Shown: piece after piece, positions 31,720-43,830 of the stretch
Layout: each line of letters opens with the position of its first letter
Numbering within the stretch: the first letter of the stretch is position 1
DNA from: Bicyclus anynana
Lineage: Eukaryota > Arthropoda > Insecta > Lepidoptera > Nymphalidae
Assembly: GCF_947172395.1 (NCBI RefSeq)
Contig: NC_069086.1
Location: 17,063,572-17,127,571 of the forward strand
DNA: 64,000 nucleotides
Direction of reading: 5' to 3'
Program-made: the position numbers and the translations under genes
Notes under the pieces: generated by a model
Databases searched by the model: none
What the model saw: the letters and a program-made list of their open reading frames with translations, nothing else
What the model was told of the DNA's origin: nothing

Positions 31720-33260
31720 ATATATGCTTAAAAAATCTGTCAAGGGTTAATTAACACTTTAATTGGTGTGTAGGTCGTCTTATATTCGGATCTTCTACAA
31801 AGTGGAGAATCTCTTATAGCAAGATCTTTTGTTAAGGACATGCTAGGACAACGATCTACGTACATTGAACGACTTACAATATGAAGAACTTGGCATAATT
31901 AATACCTCATTTTGCTTGTGACAACAGCAGCAACTATTCCGAATGGTACACAAAAATTGCTGCTGGCTGCGGCTGGAAGAAGCATGGCGATAATAGGTAC
32001 TTCCAGTTCTAACTATAGTGGGCGACGGGGGGAAAGACTACGTGGGTGTGAAATCGTGCGAGCGGGGAAGTGAGGTGCATCAGTCGTGGGTTTTTCATTC
32101 ATCGCTACTCGCCCCCCGGCCCCCGCGGTCCATCGGGAGTGTTACAAACAAAGTGGCCAAGCTATATCTAATTTCTACAACTACCGGCTGAATTTAAATT
32201 GCATTCAGTTAGCTACTCTGCCTTTCTTTTACATTCTCAAAGGTAATTAGTACGTACTTATACAAAACAAGTACACAAACCTAATTGATTATCTTCATTC
32301 GCTCTCAAAACTGATAAATTCACTTCACTTGTTAACATAAATAATGGTTTTAAAGGACTTTTTATACAAACACATAATTCATTTATAAACACAAAACGAA
32401 GAAATGAATCACCTTAACACACAACAGTGTTCTATGGTGCACAATTACAATTAACTCTTATCGGATATATCTACTCCATATCAAAGCCGACGAAATGCGA
32501 TAATGCGAATTTTATTCATAGATTACTCATTACACACTTACTTGGATTCAGTGGAAAGAAGTAATATTGTGTGACTGATTAGTAAACAAAATTCCTAACA
32601 AAGAATGGGTTGTTTATTCTGACATGAAACTTATCCAAAGGAACTTATTATTTTAATGTGATTGATGGCACGATAGATACGAATCCATCAGTTAGTTCCA
32701 CACTAATATGATAAAGCGTTATTGGGAGGTTTGGAGTGCAGAAGCTCTGTCAGAAACAAGCTCTGGGCTAGATAAACGAAGGGGACGAAATGGCTCTGTA
32801 GTCTTCTGTGAAAGTTGAACCTCAGGTAGTGACATTGGGACCGAAAGAGTTTGTGGACTGCGTAAGAATAGTGCTGAAACTTCTGTAATCGTGGTTAGGA
32901 TAATCAGATTCTGCATTTAGTTTTGACAGGTGAGACGAAGTCGTCACTTCGTCATAGCGTTTTCTGTGGATATTTCATCGCTCGGATTTATTTTCGAGCG
33001 TCCATTTACTCGTAATAGCAGGCACTTCACTCGACTAGGAACAAATCTTTAGGGAGCGTCTCATATGAAACTTGAACCTCGGTTAGGACCGACAGGGTTT
33101 ACGAGACTCTTCTGACGTAAGAATAAGACGTTTCCATTGGTGAAGACGTTGTCTGTGTCCAGACTGTGTTGCCAAGACTCGATGTGGGAGATTCCAAGGC
33201 CTCATGTGTGGGAGATTCCAAGGCCTATGATCATGTGGGAGAACTTTTTGGTACAATAGG
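31720..33260. other. Intergenic with a GC-rich island and old LINE-like debris
   Basis: 31990-32150 is strikingly GC-rich (GGGCGACGGGGGGAAAG; GCCCCCCGGCCCCCGCGG) in an AT-rich setting. The stretches 32719-32916 and 33045-33135 share blocks such as GAACCTCGG and AGACTCTTCTGACGTAAG with each other and resemble 61170-61410. No gene found. Confidence 0.4.
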
Positions 33261-33267
33261 TCTTGTC

Positions 33268-33655
33268 ATAGATCATCGTTTCCCAACCTGTGGTCCGCGG
33301 ACTCCTGGGGGTCTGCGAGTATATGTATGGGGATCAAACATGAATACTAATTAATATATCTTAATCTTTCTTTTTCTCGTAATCTTACTTAAAGCGAGCA
33401 GATATATTTTTTTTTGATGAGAGCACAGATATTAGATATTGCTTGCATATGTTTTTTATTTGGTTTACCTCTGCCTTCGCACTCTACAGGTGAAGTAATA
33501 TTTGAAGTATTGACAACTTTATTCTACTCATGAAATTACTTGTGACAAGTTTGTGGCAGTTAGTACTGACGGTGCTCGGACTATGACCGGGACACTGTTT
33601 ATTTTACTAAGGGGGTCCGTTAAAACTGTGCTATGGGTCCGTGGCTGAAAAATGT
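33268..33655. mobile_element. Non-autonomous hAT-like element, degenerate
   Basis: Starts GTTTCCCAACCTGTGGTCCG and ends GGGTCCGTGGCTGAAAAATG, the usual layout of hAT-type non-autonomous elements. The flanks share CTGTGTTGCCAAGA and TGGTACAATAGG, suggesting insertion into a duplicated host repeat. Confidence 0.5.
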
Positions 33656-34002
33656 TGATGATTTTTTGACCCTATCGTCGATGACTGTGTTGCCAAGAGG
33701 ACGTATCAACGTATAGGAGCTTTATGGTACAATAGGGCATGTCGTTGGCTATTTTTTGCCCCCAGCGTCGAAGAGGATGCGCGGGCGCATAACGGAACCG
33801 GCCGCGTTGACCTTGAACGCGCGCTCTAGAATTCGTATCGGGCTGCTTATTTATGTCGCATTGTATGTACGGCGTACGCACTTGTTTTGCTCTTTATTGT
33901 ATGGTAATTGTTTATGTTGTTGTACTTGTGTGGAAATGAATTTTTAGTGTACTTAGTATTTTCACTTTCTCTATTATCTATTATAGTGTGGCTAAGCTAC
34001 AC

Positions 34003-34184
34003 AATAGACTACAAGCCCTTGAACAAAAGTTACATGTGAAATGAACCAACATGAATAATAAACTAAAGAAGGCTGTTACTATATCAGAAAATAACTTTGA
34101 GCACTATGCCGTAATTTCTGAGCGGTACAGGTGAGTATGTTGGTTCATTTCACAGGTATTTTAAGTTCAAGGTCTTGCAGTCTA
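34003..34184. repeat. Foldback repeat (inverted arms about 48 bp)
   Basis: TAGACTACAAGCCCTTGAAC...GAAATGAACCAACAT is mirrored by ATGTTGGTTCATTTCAC...GTTCAAGGTCTTGCAGTCTA around an about 85-bp loop. MITE-like. Confidence 0.75.
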
Positions 34185-34329
34185 CAACTATATCCCTCAT
34201 AGAGTCGGGCCTCAAGGCAAGTTACACGTCGATTATTTTTCTACAAACGTTAACACTTCGACAGATAGGATGAGGCTCATTACCTGATCTATCGATAACA
34301 AATGGCATCTCTATCCATTTCCTAGTTTT

Positions 34330-35345
34330 TATTTTTTATTCTTCACAAGTTATGTGGCGAGAGTGACTTGAGTCGAAAAGAGGAGTGTTTGTTAACAGTC
34401 AAAGAATCCTTTAACCCTACACACATCGTTCACAAGTGCGTGACTCCACTTAAGGTCATTCTTAGTGGGAATTGTGGTGTAGATCTGACAGACTTTCATT
34501 CAATAATTGTGTTGTGCAGACAGTCGTTTCTGATGTCAAACCCGTTTTCTCCGACATACTTATCTGCAGTCACGAATAAAAAAATAAATACTAAATTCTA
34601 TTTTCCACACAATGTATTCTCTGATTTGTATGTAGTGTTACAAAGTCTAGCTCACTATTAGTGACCCTAACAGCTGGTAATAGAACATTTCCATTCGAGA
34701 GTCTTGGAGGTCAATTCAATAGAGGACCTTAGAAAATAGCCAATAGTTAGTGCGGGCACGTTCCGTTGTGCAATACTCAAGGAGAATCTGTATTCTACAT
34801 GTATATCCTTTAAATATTACATTGTACCATATCATAAGAACCTGTCGGTATGTCCTGTATGTATATATCTATACTAATATCATAAAACTGAACAGGATAT
34901 ATAGGGTGGAATTGAACAAACTTTTTGACTTGATTTGCGGCTGTCTGTTAAATCTACAACTATTATAGGACTCAAAGGTGATTACAAATATAAGAAAACT
35001 TATGTAGAACAAAGGTTATGATTCACAACACATGTCAGGACAACTTAATTAACAAATCAAACTGTAACCAAAATAAGACCCTAGAATGGCAGAGAATGAC
35101 CTTGAGTGAAGTCACGTACTTGCGAACGATGTGTGTAGGGTTAAAGAATCCTTTGACTGTATACAAACACTCCCCTTTTCCACTCAAGTCACTCTCCCCG
35201 CCTATCCCAAGTAACACATAAAGAATTACACAACAAGAGATGTGGACGGCTCGAACGCCACGAGCACACTGAAGCCAACGCGAGATCGAGCGATGTCATA
35301 TCCGTCACAGACTACTATTTCCAACACTAAACGGCGATAACACAA
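34330..35345. mobile_element. Foldback element with inverted ends of about 130 bp
   Basis: 34340-34475 (GAGAGTGACTTGAGTCGAAA, ACCCTACACACATCGTTCAC) matches the reverse complement of about 35090-35225. The right-hand 390 bp recurs directly at 39364-39760. Frames inside it are not coding. Confidence 0.7.
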
Positions 35346-35465
35346 CTCATAGTCTCATATCATTTTGAATACATTTGTGTTTGTAATATTATTAGTTATT
35401 ACGTATTGCTATTACAGTATTGCTGACTTGATGGGTATTTTCAGAACACGATTTGATTATCTTTC

Positions 35466-35650
35466 GTTGTCAACCCATATTCGGCTCACTGCTCAGCTTG
35501 TGTCTCCTCTCAGAATGAAAGGGCTTAGGCCAATAGTCCACCACGCTTGCCCAATGCGGATTGGCAGACTTCATACATGCAGATAATTAGGAAAATTCTC
35601 TGGTATGCTGTTTCTTCACGATGTTTCCCTTCACCGTTTGAGACACCTTT
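35466..35650 (-). mobile_element. SINE family B 3' portion
   Basis: AACCCATATTCGGCTCACTG, then CCAATGCGGATTGGCAGACT on + (the element runs on -). The head is missing. Confidence 0.8.
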
Positions 35651-35764
35651 ACTCGATATAATTTGAAAATACTTAAAATACCTTATATTATTTATGTCAT
35701 ATATAAATAATATGTTATTTATTAATTATGTCACATTTAAGCGAAAGACTACCTACACTTATTT

Positions 35765-35990
35765 TTTTTTTATTATTCTTTACGAGTTAGACCTTGACTA
35801 CAATCTCACCTGATGGTAAGTGATGATGCAGTCTAAGATGGTAGCGGGCTAACTTGTTAGGAGGAGGATGAAAATCCACACTCCTTTCGGTTTCTACACG
35901 GCATCGTACCGGAACGCTTAATCGCTTGGCGGTACGTCTTTGCCGGTAGGGTGGTAACTAGCCACGGCCGAAGCCTCCCACCAGCCAAAA
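35765..35990 (-). mobile_element. SINE family A, head truncated
   Basis: Tail TTTATTATTCTTTACGAGTT, then ACTACAATCTCACCTGATGG, GGAAACCGAAAGGAGTGTGG and the GGTGGTAACTAGCCACGGCC block. Confidence 0.85.
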
Positions 35991-36104
35991 TATTATTATT
36001 ATTAGATGTAAGGTCCATTAAGGGACCTTTAAAATTGGTTGATAATGATACTTGTATATATTGCACAAATACATTATATTAAATGCACAGAAGACCTAAA
36101 TATA

Positions 36105-36395
36105 ACTTAAAGGTGATTGACTGACATAGTGATCTATCAACGCACAGACCAAACCACTGGATGGATCGGGCTGAAATTTGGCATGCAGGTAGATGTTATG
36201 ACTTAGGTATCCGTTAAGAAAGGATTTTGATCAACTCTACCCCCAAGGGGATAAAATAGGGTTTGAAAGTATGTATGGAAAATCTTTATTTTTTTGAGTT
36301 ACAGTTTTAAATCATAAAAAAATATTCAAGAATTTATAAAATTCCACCCTTAAAGTGGTGAAATAGAGGTTGACGAAGTCGCGGGCGTCCGCTAG
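36105..36395 (+). mobile_element. Helitron-like element
   Basis: Ends GACGAAGTCGCGGGCGTCCG then CTAG. The 5' part (GATCGGGCTGAAATTTGGCA) is a variant of the family. The start is approximate. Confidence 0.6.
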
Positions 36396-36639
36396 CTATT
36401 ATATATACCAGCTCTCAGCATACTTGTGCAAGACCCAAAGGGAATGTTCACACAATTCAATTCTGTTGCATTGTTTTTTAATATGTCGAATTTTACCGAC
36501 GAAACTCGACCGAAACCGGTCGGTCATGAGCCCGAGAGCGGGGACGTCGAGATTTGTGTGTGCTTATAAACAGTCTACTAAGGACATCAACAATAGTATA
36601 TTTTAGGGATCCGTAACCATATATTTTTAACGGACAATA

Positions 36640-36915
36640 TAATTAAGAAAATTCTCAGATTTGCAGGTTTTCTCACGACGTTTTTCCTCCATATGATATT
36701 TAATTTCTTAAAATGCACCTGACCAGACATCTCGTCATGTTTCAAACGATGAAGGAAAATATCGTGAGGAAATTTGCATACCAGAGAATTTTCTTAATTC
36801 TCTGCGTGTGTGAAGTCTGCCAATCCGCATGGGGCCAGCGTGGTGGACTATTGGTCTAACCTATCTCATTCTGAGAGGAGACTCAAGCTCAGCAGTAAGC
36901 CGAATATGGGTTGAT
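36640..36915. mobile_element. Two SINE family B fragments head to head
   Basis: 36640-36720 runs on the - strand (GCAGGTTTTCTCACGACG) and 36721-36915 on the + strand (GAAGGAAAATATCGTGAGG to GAATATGGGTTGATAACG). An inversion or two insertions could explain it. Confidence 0.65.
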
Positions 36916-37354
36916 AACGAAGTACTAGGTACTCGTATAATAAAATTAATATCAAAAAATTAAATATCAAGGTTAAACCTATTTATATAACGCTGAGTAA
37001 GTTTTTATACGTCACGTAAATCTATATACGACCTTGCTGACTACGGAATCTTACCATAACAATATGTGACCTTAGTTTTATCATGTACTTGCTCTCCTAA
37101 TAATAATATTTATTAAAATTAAATTGTTACATAATACTAATGGGCGAACGTGTCTTCCCCCTAGATTTAAATTTTTTTTAATTATCCGACGCAAACTCCT
37201 TTATTTCAGGGATTTTTTAACCATTTCATCAAAATCCTTTCAAAAGGTACCGGAAATATGTATAAAAGACTAGCGTAAAGTCAAGCTTCGCTTTGACAGT
37301 TACAACCAATCCCAAGAAAGCTATCGGAGACAAACAGAGTTTTCAGCCGCTTAT

Positions 37355-37579
37355 ATAATAATCACACTAAAGGCGAAAGTTTGTGTTTAAGTGTGTATGT
37401 TTGTTCCTCATTTACCTTTATACTCTGCGATTACTGAAGGCTGAAATTTGGAATGGAAATAGACTTGACTGGATTAACACGTAGGATATCTCGGGTTTTC
37501 ATCCCGGAAAAACCAAAGGTTCCCGCGGGATTTGTGAAAAACAGAATTCCACGCGGACGAAGTCGCGGGCGTCCGCTAG
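37355..37579 (+). mobile_element. Helitron-like element
   Basis: From CACACTAAAGGCGAAAGTTTG to CGCGGGCGTCCGCTAG followed by T, with the CCCGCGGGATTTGTGAAAA block. Nearly complete. Confidence 0.7.
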
Positions 37580-38454
37580 TAATAATAATAAAAAGAAAAA
37601 AATTTTGTAAAAAAAGAACTAACAAGAATAAATTCAACCGACTTCAAAAAAGAATACAATGTATTCGACTTGTAGGTTTGTATGTCCATGATTTTCTGAA
37701 GACCAAAATGTGTTTTCATAAATTAATAAGTATTTTTCAGGGAAAGTTTCAGTATAATAACTCGAAAAAGAAATTATTCGACTTATCGTAACGTAGTCGT
37801 CGCGTGGCATGTAAAAATAAGGGTGCTAGGTATTTTTAATTAAACGATGTAAGTACGAAAAGAACCAGAAGCCACGAACAGTTTTATAATAGTGCCAATG
37901 GATATGTTACTGACCGACTGACCGACCGACTGATTAACACGGCGGCCATATTGGAAAACCTGATATTCTTTATTTGAATCTGTGTCAAGAATTTGCTGGC
38001 AAGGAGCAAGAACTTTTTTTTTAAGAGAAAAACATTCGAAATTCGAAACTGGATTTAAGATTCTACCTCTAGGTTACTTCTTAGTCTAGTTATTTTATTT
38101 TCCTCATTAATTCTTTAAAGTTACCTTAAAGTTTATTTTGTGAGAAAAATAACAGAATATAACCTTATGGAACAATCATGTATGTTTAAAGACATATGTA
38201 TTTAGTTTATTATTAGCAATTTACGAGAATAGACAATGAGTAATAACTGGGATCGATCGATAACGTTAATCCTCTCGCTGCTAGGTATGGAAAAAGGTTA
38301 AGGTCAATAACCTTCAAAGCAGGACTTATATTAATCAATCATGTAGTGGAATTAAAATTAAATCTTAATAATTCACTTTTTTATATGTAAACACGAATTT
38401 GTATAATATTTAGAAAATAATATTATAAAAAGAAAAACAAAAAGATATATATGA

Positions 38455-38527
38455 CATCCCTGGTGGGGATCGAACCCACGACCTTTGGATTAGAAGTCCA
38501 ACGCGCTATCCTCTGCGCCACAGGGAC
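38455..38527 (-). tRNA. tRNA-Arg (anticodon TCT)
   Basis: 73 nt folding as 7-bp acceptor (G1-U72 wobble), 4-bp D stem, 5-bp anticodon stem TTGGA/TCCAA with loop CTTCTAA, 5-nt variable region and 5-bp T stem GTGGG/CCCAC with TTCGATC. It decodes AGA in cytosolic translation. The A box (TGGCGCAGAGG) and B box (GGTTCGATCC) are intact, and two T5 runs follow within about 25 bases as Pol III terminators. No poly(A) or SINE body follows, so it is a real tRNA gene and not a SINE head. Confidence 0.95.
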
Positions 38528-39360
38528 GGTGCGAGATTCGTTGAAAATATCGCTCACATACTATACGCCTGACGCGGCACACGCACACTATCGCAACTAC
38601 GTATACGTATGAATAACTTCTTGGCTTACGATAGTACTATTTGAATTAATTAAATTAATGATTATAGATAAGTAATCAGATAATTGGTACATAATAAGAA
38701 CAAATGAGCAGAAAAAAGTAACCAAATATGGTATTCCATATTTGGTTTGGTTTGATGTTTTGACAAAAGAAATGAAACGGCTAACCGTTTCCTATTTTTG
38801 AATAAAAAATAAAACTCAAAAACTATAACCCGACAATGTAATTACCCTTCCTTTTGGCTTCACCGCAGTCGGGTAAGAAGGGGTCTAAAAAGAACGAAAC
38901 AAGAAAATATTTCAGGTCTAAATAGACACATCCATAGGAACAAAAATTAAATACGTATTTCTTCTAGGTCGTCTCTGTCCTACACTGCCATCGTTTTGAA
39001 AAAAGATTCCGAGATACCGAAAATCGGATATATTATATGTAAACAATCTTATTTTATATTCAATAAGCAGTTAAGGTAAATTCTAAGGTCACATCGCCTT
39101 CCATTACATAAGGTTTACGTATGAGTCATGATTACAAACATCGACTTTGTTGTTTATTGACCGACTTGAAAAATGCGGATATAGTAGAGTAGTTTTTTGA
39201 TTAGACTTGTTGAGCCAATCAGCATTAGGTATTGTATTTTGGATTGAAAGATCTACTTCTCAAAGACACCATGGTAAACTCCATTGATGCCCGCCGTAAA
39301 TACCTACTACTCTAAGATCCGACATTAGGAATAATACCTCAATAAATGATAGATAATATT
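38528..39360. other. Intergenic, nothing recognised
   Basis: A small inverted repeat at about 38728-38755 (CCAAATATGGTATTCCATATTTGG) is the only structure seen upstream of the tRNA. Confidence 0.4.
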
Positions 39361-39363
39361 TAC

Positions 39364-39760
39364 AATTATTATAGGACTCAAAAGGTGATTATAAAAATAT
39401 GAAAAGTAATGTCAAACAAAGGTTATGATTCACAACACTTGTCAGGACAACTTAATTAACAAATTAAACTGTAACCAAAATAAGATCCTAGAATGGCAGA
39501 GAATGACCTTGAGTGGAGTCACGTACTTGTGAACGATGTGTGTAGAGTTAAAGGCGCCTTTTACTGATATCAAACACTCCCCTTTTCCATTCAAGTCACT
39601 CTCCCCGCCTATCCCAAGTAACCCATAAAGAATTACACAACAAGAGATGTGGACGGCTCGAACGCCACGAGCACACTGAAGCCAACACCCAACAGAGACC
39701 GTGCGACGTCATATCCGTCACAGACTACTATTTCCAACGCTAAACGGCGATAACACAATG
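39364..39760. repeat. Second copy of the 390-bp foldback-element segment
   Basis: Matches 34960-35340 in direct orientation (GGTTATGATTCACAACAC, ACTCCCCTTTTCCA, GGACGGCTCGAACGCCACG) with scattered changes. A SINE B piece (39758-39865) is inserted at its right edge. Confidence 0.8.
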
Positions 39761-39865
39761 CGGATTGGCAGACTTCACACCGCAGAGAATTCTGAAAATT
39801 CTCTGGTATGCAGGTTTCCTCACGATGTTTTTCCTTCAGCGTTTGAGACACACGATATTCAATTG
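39758..39865 (-). mobile_element. SINE family B fragment
   Basis: AATGCGGATTGGCAGACTTC, then ATGCAGGTTTCCTCACGATG on +, the inverse of the family body. Confidence 0.75.
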
Positions 39866-40258
39866 TTATTATTTTTTAAGCCACTTAGATCAACTTAATT
39901 TAACCAAATACCGTCATTTTCAGTAAAAAAAATCCTCGATAACCGTTATTTAAAGAAGTAAGTAAGTCATTGCTAAAAGAATTATTATCGCCAATCATCT
40001 AACCATAGTCAAAAATAATCGAATCATTGAATAGCATCTAAATAAGTCTCACTCCAAATAGCAAATTAGCGATATAATTAATGTAACGTTAATTTTATAA
40101 CCACGAAATTTAACTGTTGAAATTGCTAATTAACGACGGTTCACCGTTAATTTAACATTGGACACGTTAAAAGTGTTAAATATGTTAAAATTAGTGGTGG
40201 TTGCATTTCTCGTTGATATGTGAAGGTCTTTAAGTCGAGTGAATGGGCATCTTCTAGA

Positions 40259-40870
40259 GCAAGGTTTCTCAAAGTGGGGTACTCGAACCCCAAGGGGTTG
40301 CCATTCGACGGCAGGGGGTTCGCGATAAGATTAATGTAATGGTGGTTTGACAACTCAAATTAAGGTTAGAATTTTCCAAAATTACTCCTAACACTGAATC
40401 TTTTTTTTATTCTTTACAAGTTAGCCCTTGACTACAATCTCACCTGATGGTAAGTGATGATGCAGTCTAAGATGGAAGCGGGCTAACTTGTTAGGAGGAG
40501 GAAGAAAATCCACACCGATTCCAGTTTCTACACGGCATCGTACCGGAACGCTAAATTGCTTGGCTGTACGACCGATAGGGTGGTAACTAGCCACGGCCGA
40601 AGCCTCCCACCAGCCAGACCTAGACAAATTAAGAAAATCTCAATCTGCCCAGCCGGGGATCGAACCCAGGACCTCCGTCTTAAAAATCCACCGCGCATAC
40701 CACTGCGCCACGGAGGCCGTAAAAAAAAATAAAAAAATAAAATTGAATCCATTTGTAACAAGAAACAAGCACACCCATAACATTTTTTTCTTTAGGGGGG
40801 GTTCATTAGTTAGTAAGGGGTTCGCTGTCACTTGGAAAGGGGAATGGCCATCCCCGGCCCAGACCTCCCC
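40259..40870. mobile_element. Non-autonomous hAT-like element split by a SINE
   Basis: The left part (AAGGTTTCTCAAAGTGGGG, GCAGGGGGTTCGCGATAAG) and right part (TTGAATCCATTTGTAAC, AAGGGGTTCGCTGTCACT) match 45763-46111. The SINE at 40401-40718 sits between, at a TGAATC-like duplication. The right end is approximate. Confidence 0.7.
40401..40718 (-). mobile_element. SINE family A, full length
   Basis: The tRNA-like head GGCCTCCGTGGCGCAGTGG has A-box and B-box (GGTTCGATCCC) motifs. The body has GGAGGCTTCGGCCGTGGCT, GTGTGGATTTTCTTCCTCC and GATTGTAGTCAAGGGCTAAC. It ends in a poly(A) of eight after AGAATA. The Pol III boxes look intact. Confidence 0.9.
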
Positions 40871-41290
40871 TAACCACTCGATGGACTAGGTATTGTTGTA
40901 CCCAATCCTTAGTTGGGGGAAGGTAAAAAACTAAAAAAGATATTGGTAAAAAAAAATCGTTTATTAATTTTAAATCGATTATTCCTTTTCCATAGGTTCG
41001 TTCCTCGGAGACTTTATGTTTTTAAGGTTTTTTTTAAGCTATCGGATTTATAGTATATTGTATTTTTGGATCTATAAAGTGCAGTAATGTTCGCAAAAAT
41101 ATAAATAAGTAGGCGACGAACGAAAATAACATTTGAATAGCTATCAAGATCTAAGTGGAATAGCGAACTGGTTATTGTGTACGAATTGCACGACTCAGAC
41201 TGCGCGGAGACGGTGGAATGTATCGTCTGGAATGTTCTACATACGTTCTTAATCTGGGGTAATTAATTATCTTTGTAGGGTAGATTGACA

Positions 41291-41558
41291 GCCTCTGTGG
41301 CGCAGTGGATTTACAAGACGGAGGTCCTGAGTTCGATCCCTAGCTGGGCTGATTGAGGTTTTCTTAATTGGTCCGGTCTGGCTGGCACGTACCGTCAACC
41401 GATTTAGCATTTCGGTACGATGTCGTGTAGAAACCAAAAGGGGTGTGGATTTTCATCCTCCTCCTAACAAGTTAGCCCGCTTCCATCTTAGATTGCATCA
41501 GCACTTACCATCAGGTGAGATTGTAGTCAAGGGCTAACTTGTAAAGAATAAAAAAAAG
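41291..41558 (+). mobile_element. SINE family A, full length
   Basis: Head GCCTCTGTGGCGCAGTGGAT with GAGTTCGATCC, body to GGGCTAACTTGTAAAGAATA and poly(A). It lacks the inner GGTGGGAGGCTTCGGC block, so it is a shorter subfamily than 40401-40718. The two face in opposite directions. Confidence 0.9.
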
Positions 41559-41559
41559 A

Positions 41560-42840
41560 GAGAGAAGATTACCCATCTGGGGTAATACGCAGGTTATTTA
41601 ATAAGACTGAATCTTATCCTTACATTTCATATTCAAAATACATACACTCACATTCAACTTGCGAATTTTTAAATAAATTTTAAAATAAATTTTGTACTAT
41701 TTTTCTTATATGTGATTAACTTAATAATATTTTTCTATTCACAATCATTTCTTTTAAAAATTATTTTACATTTTCACTTGTTATACCTACTTAATATTGC
41801 AACTAACTTTGTTTGTAACTGTATTTGGCCTTATTATTGTTTATTTTATATTTTTTGTACATATTTTGCTAAAACGCTGTTAGATACAAATAAATAAATA
41901 AATAAAATCAAATTTATTTCAAGTAGGCTTATTTTACAAGCACTTTTGAAATGACAAGTTTAACTATTTGTTGACTCTATCAACGGTTCAAAAGACAGGT
42001 TTAACTGAGAATATAATAAAATAAAAGATAAGAAAATGAACTTAACTCAACAATTTCATGTTTTAATTGTGTTTATTGTAATTATTTTTCATTTTAATTT
42101 TACTTATGAACTTACTAGTAGATGAAAAACATACATACAACCGAACGTAGAACCTCCTCCTTTTTGGAAGTCGGTTAAAAATGAGATTTATTCGTTTTAA
42201 ATATTACATTAAATAATAGGACTGAGACCTTCTTTTAAGTAAATACCCGTGTCAGAAGGTAAAAACCCTTCGAATAGAACAAGAAAATTCATACAAATAT
42301 TTCCCATTCTTTTAAGTCAACGTTAATAAAGCCGTATCATGTATTTCGACACTTTCAAGGGAATCGAAACTAAAGGTAAGTTCTTTCCGTTGGCATAGAA
42401 CATTGACATTTGGCTAGCAATACTACAAGTAGGTGTAGGTACACCTAACAACTATAAGCAAACATGAGCAAATTACTGCGGAACCCTCAGTTATCAAGTT
42501 CGATTGGCACATGTCAAGTTTTTATTAAAGAAAATGTAAATTGTGTTGTGGTCAATAAAAATTATGCCTCCTACTTAAAATGCTGGCAATACTTTGTCAC
42601 CATCATTACTGTATAAAACTTTTTCGGTTAAATTATTAACGTTAAGCTCATTAATTCGGAAGTGATTCGATTCGAGATAAAAAGCGAACGGAGACGCGGG
42701 TGGGCCATTAGTGGTACACGAGCAAAAACTGGACCACACTGGTGCGTTCATTTGCGTTCCAGTTTGCGCCCTGCTTATTATCAATTATCAATCATAACAC
42801 CACTGCCTCTTCTAGTGGTTAGTCTTGACCATTTGGATCA
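41560..42840. other. Intergenic with LINE-tail fragments
   Basis: 41890-41990 (AAATCAAATTTATTTCAAGTA, AAGCACTTTTGAAATGAC) and 60840-60900 share a LINE 3' end on the - strand. 42131-42177 repeats the TTGGAAGTCGGTT end of the element at 21190-21816. Nothing else is recognised. Confidence 0.5.
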
Positions 42841-42842
42841 TT

Positions 42843-43057
42843 ATATACCCAATATACAAAAAAGGGCACGCAAAATGAAACTGTTTACTATTCCAACATG
42901 TAGGTTGGTGCAAACCCGCGAGTCACCTCTTGTTCGCGCGTTGGCATTGCTAAGCGGGGTATTGGAGTGGGATCCGGGTTTAGATTTGTTTTTCTCCTCG
43001 CCTGCTGAATTTCACAGAACTTTTAGCAGATACGTTCAAGTAATTCAGGAATTATAG
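42843..43057 (+). pseudogene. Non-LTR retrotransposon C-terminal fragment
   Basis: KLFTIPTCRLVQTRESPLVR, then DLFFSSPAEFHR before a stop at 43057 resembles the conserved C-terminal end (LF.VP..RT....SP..R) of insect LINE ORF2 proteins. The open frame from 42662 upstream of it is unrelated. Confidence 0.6.
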
Positions 43058-43301
43058 ATAGTTTATATAAACACATTAGGTTAAGCCTGTAATGTTTATA
43101 TATATATGTGTGTATAAAATAAATAAATTTTGTCAGCTACTGACGGTCAAGTAAGCCTGCAATGCTAACTGCTTGACAGCCGATAAGACTGATCGTGTGT
43201 TCGTCGCAATGATCAGTTCTTGCACATTGCGACCTACACACGATTAGTTTTATCGGACGTCAAGTCGTTAGGGCTGCAGGCATGTGGGCTTATCGGATGG
43301 T

Positions 43302-43496
43302 GAGTGGCTAGCATTCTCACTTTGTAGTTTTACCCGCGTAGTTTCCGTTCCCGTGAGAATACGGGGATAAAATATAGCCTATGCCACTCACAAATAGCGC
43401 GGCTTTCTAGTGATAAAAGCATTTTCCAAATCGGTTTAGTAGATCCAGAGATTTCCCCTACAATACCATAAACTTCTCCTTTTTATAATATAATAT
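43302..43496 (-). mobile_element. Helitron-like fragment
   Basis: CCCGCGTAGTTTCCGTTCCC, then AATACGGGGATAAAATATAGCC, ending in the ATAATATAATATTAAGT start motif on the inverse strand. Confidence 0.65.
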
Positions 43497-43647
43497 TAAG
43501 TACAGAGGAAAGCTCCTTTATTTTATGCTAAATAATTGTCAAACCCGAGTTGGTGTTGGAAGTTGGTGGTAAATGGCAATACACAATTGCCTCGGGGAGC
43601 ATTTTAAGCACACCATTGCCAGTCTAGCACCCTGGTAAACACTGCAC

Positions 43648-43830
43648 CATCCATCATTATCATATCAGCCGATGGACGTCCACTGCAGGACATAGGCCTT
43701 TTGTAGGGACTTCCAAACATCACGATACTAAGCCGCCTGCATCCAGCGAATCCCTGCGACACGCTTGATGTCGTCAGTCCACTTGGTGGAGGATCGACCA
43801 ACACTGCGCTTTCTAGTGCGGGATCCTATC
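43648..43830 (-). mobile_element. LINE tail (RTE-like)
   Basis: The inverse strand reads ...GACATCAAGCGTGTCGCAG, GGATTCGCTGGATGCAGGC, then CTGCAGTGGACGTCCATCGG and a GAT-type tail. Close to the copy at 59922-60050. Confidence 0.8.

Noticed and set aside
41291..41345. Genuine tRNA gene
   Set aside because: The cloverleaf is incomplete and it is joined to the family A SINE body and poly(A).
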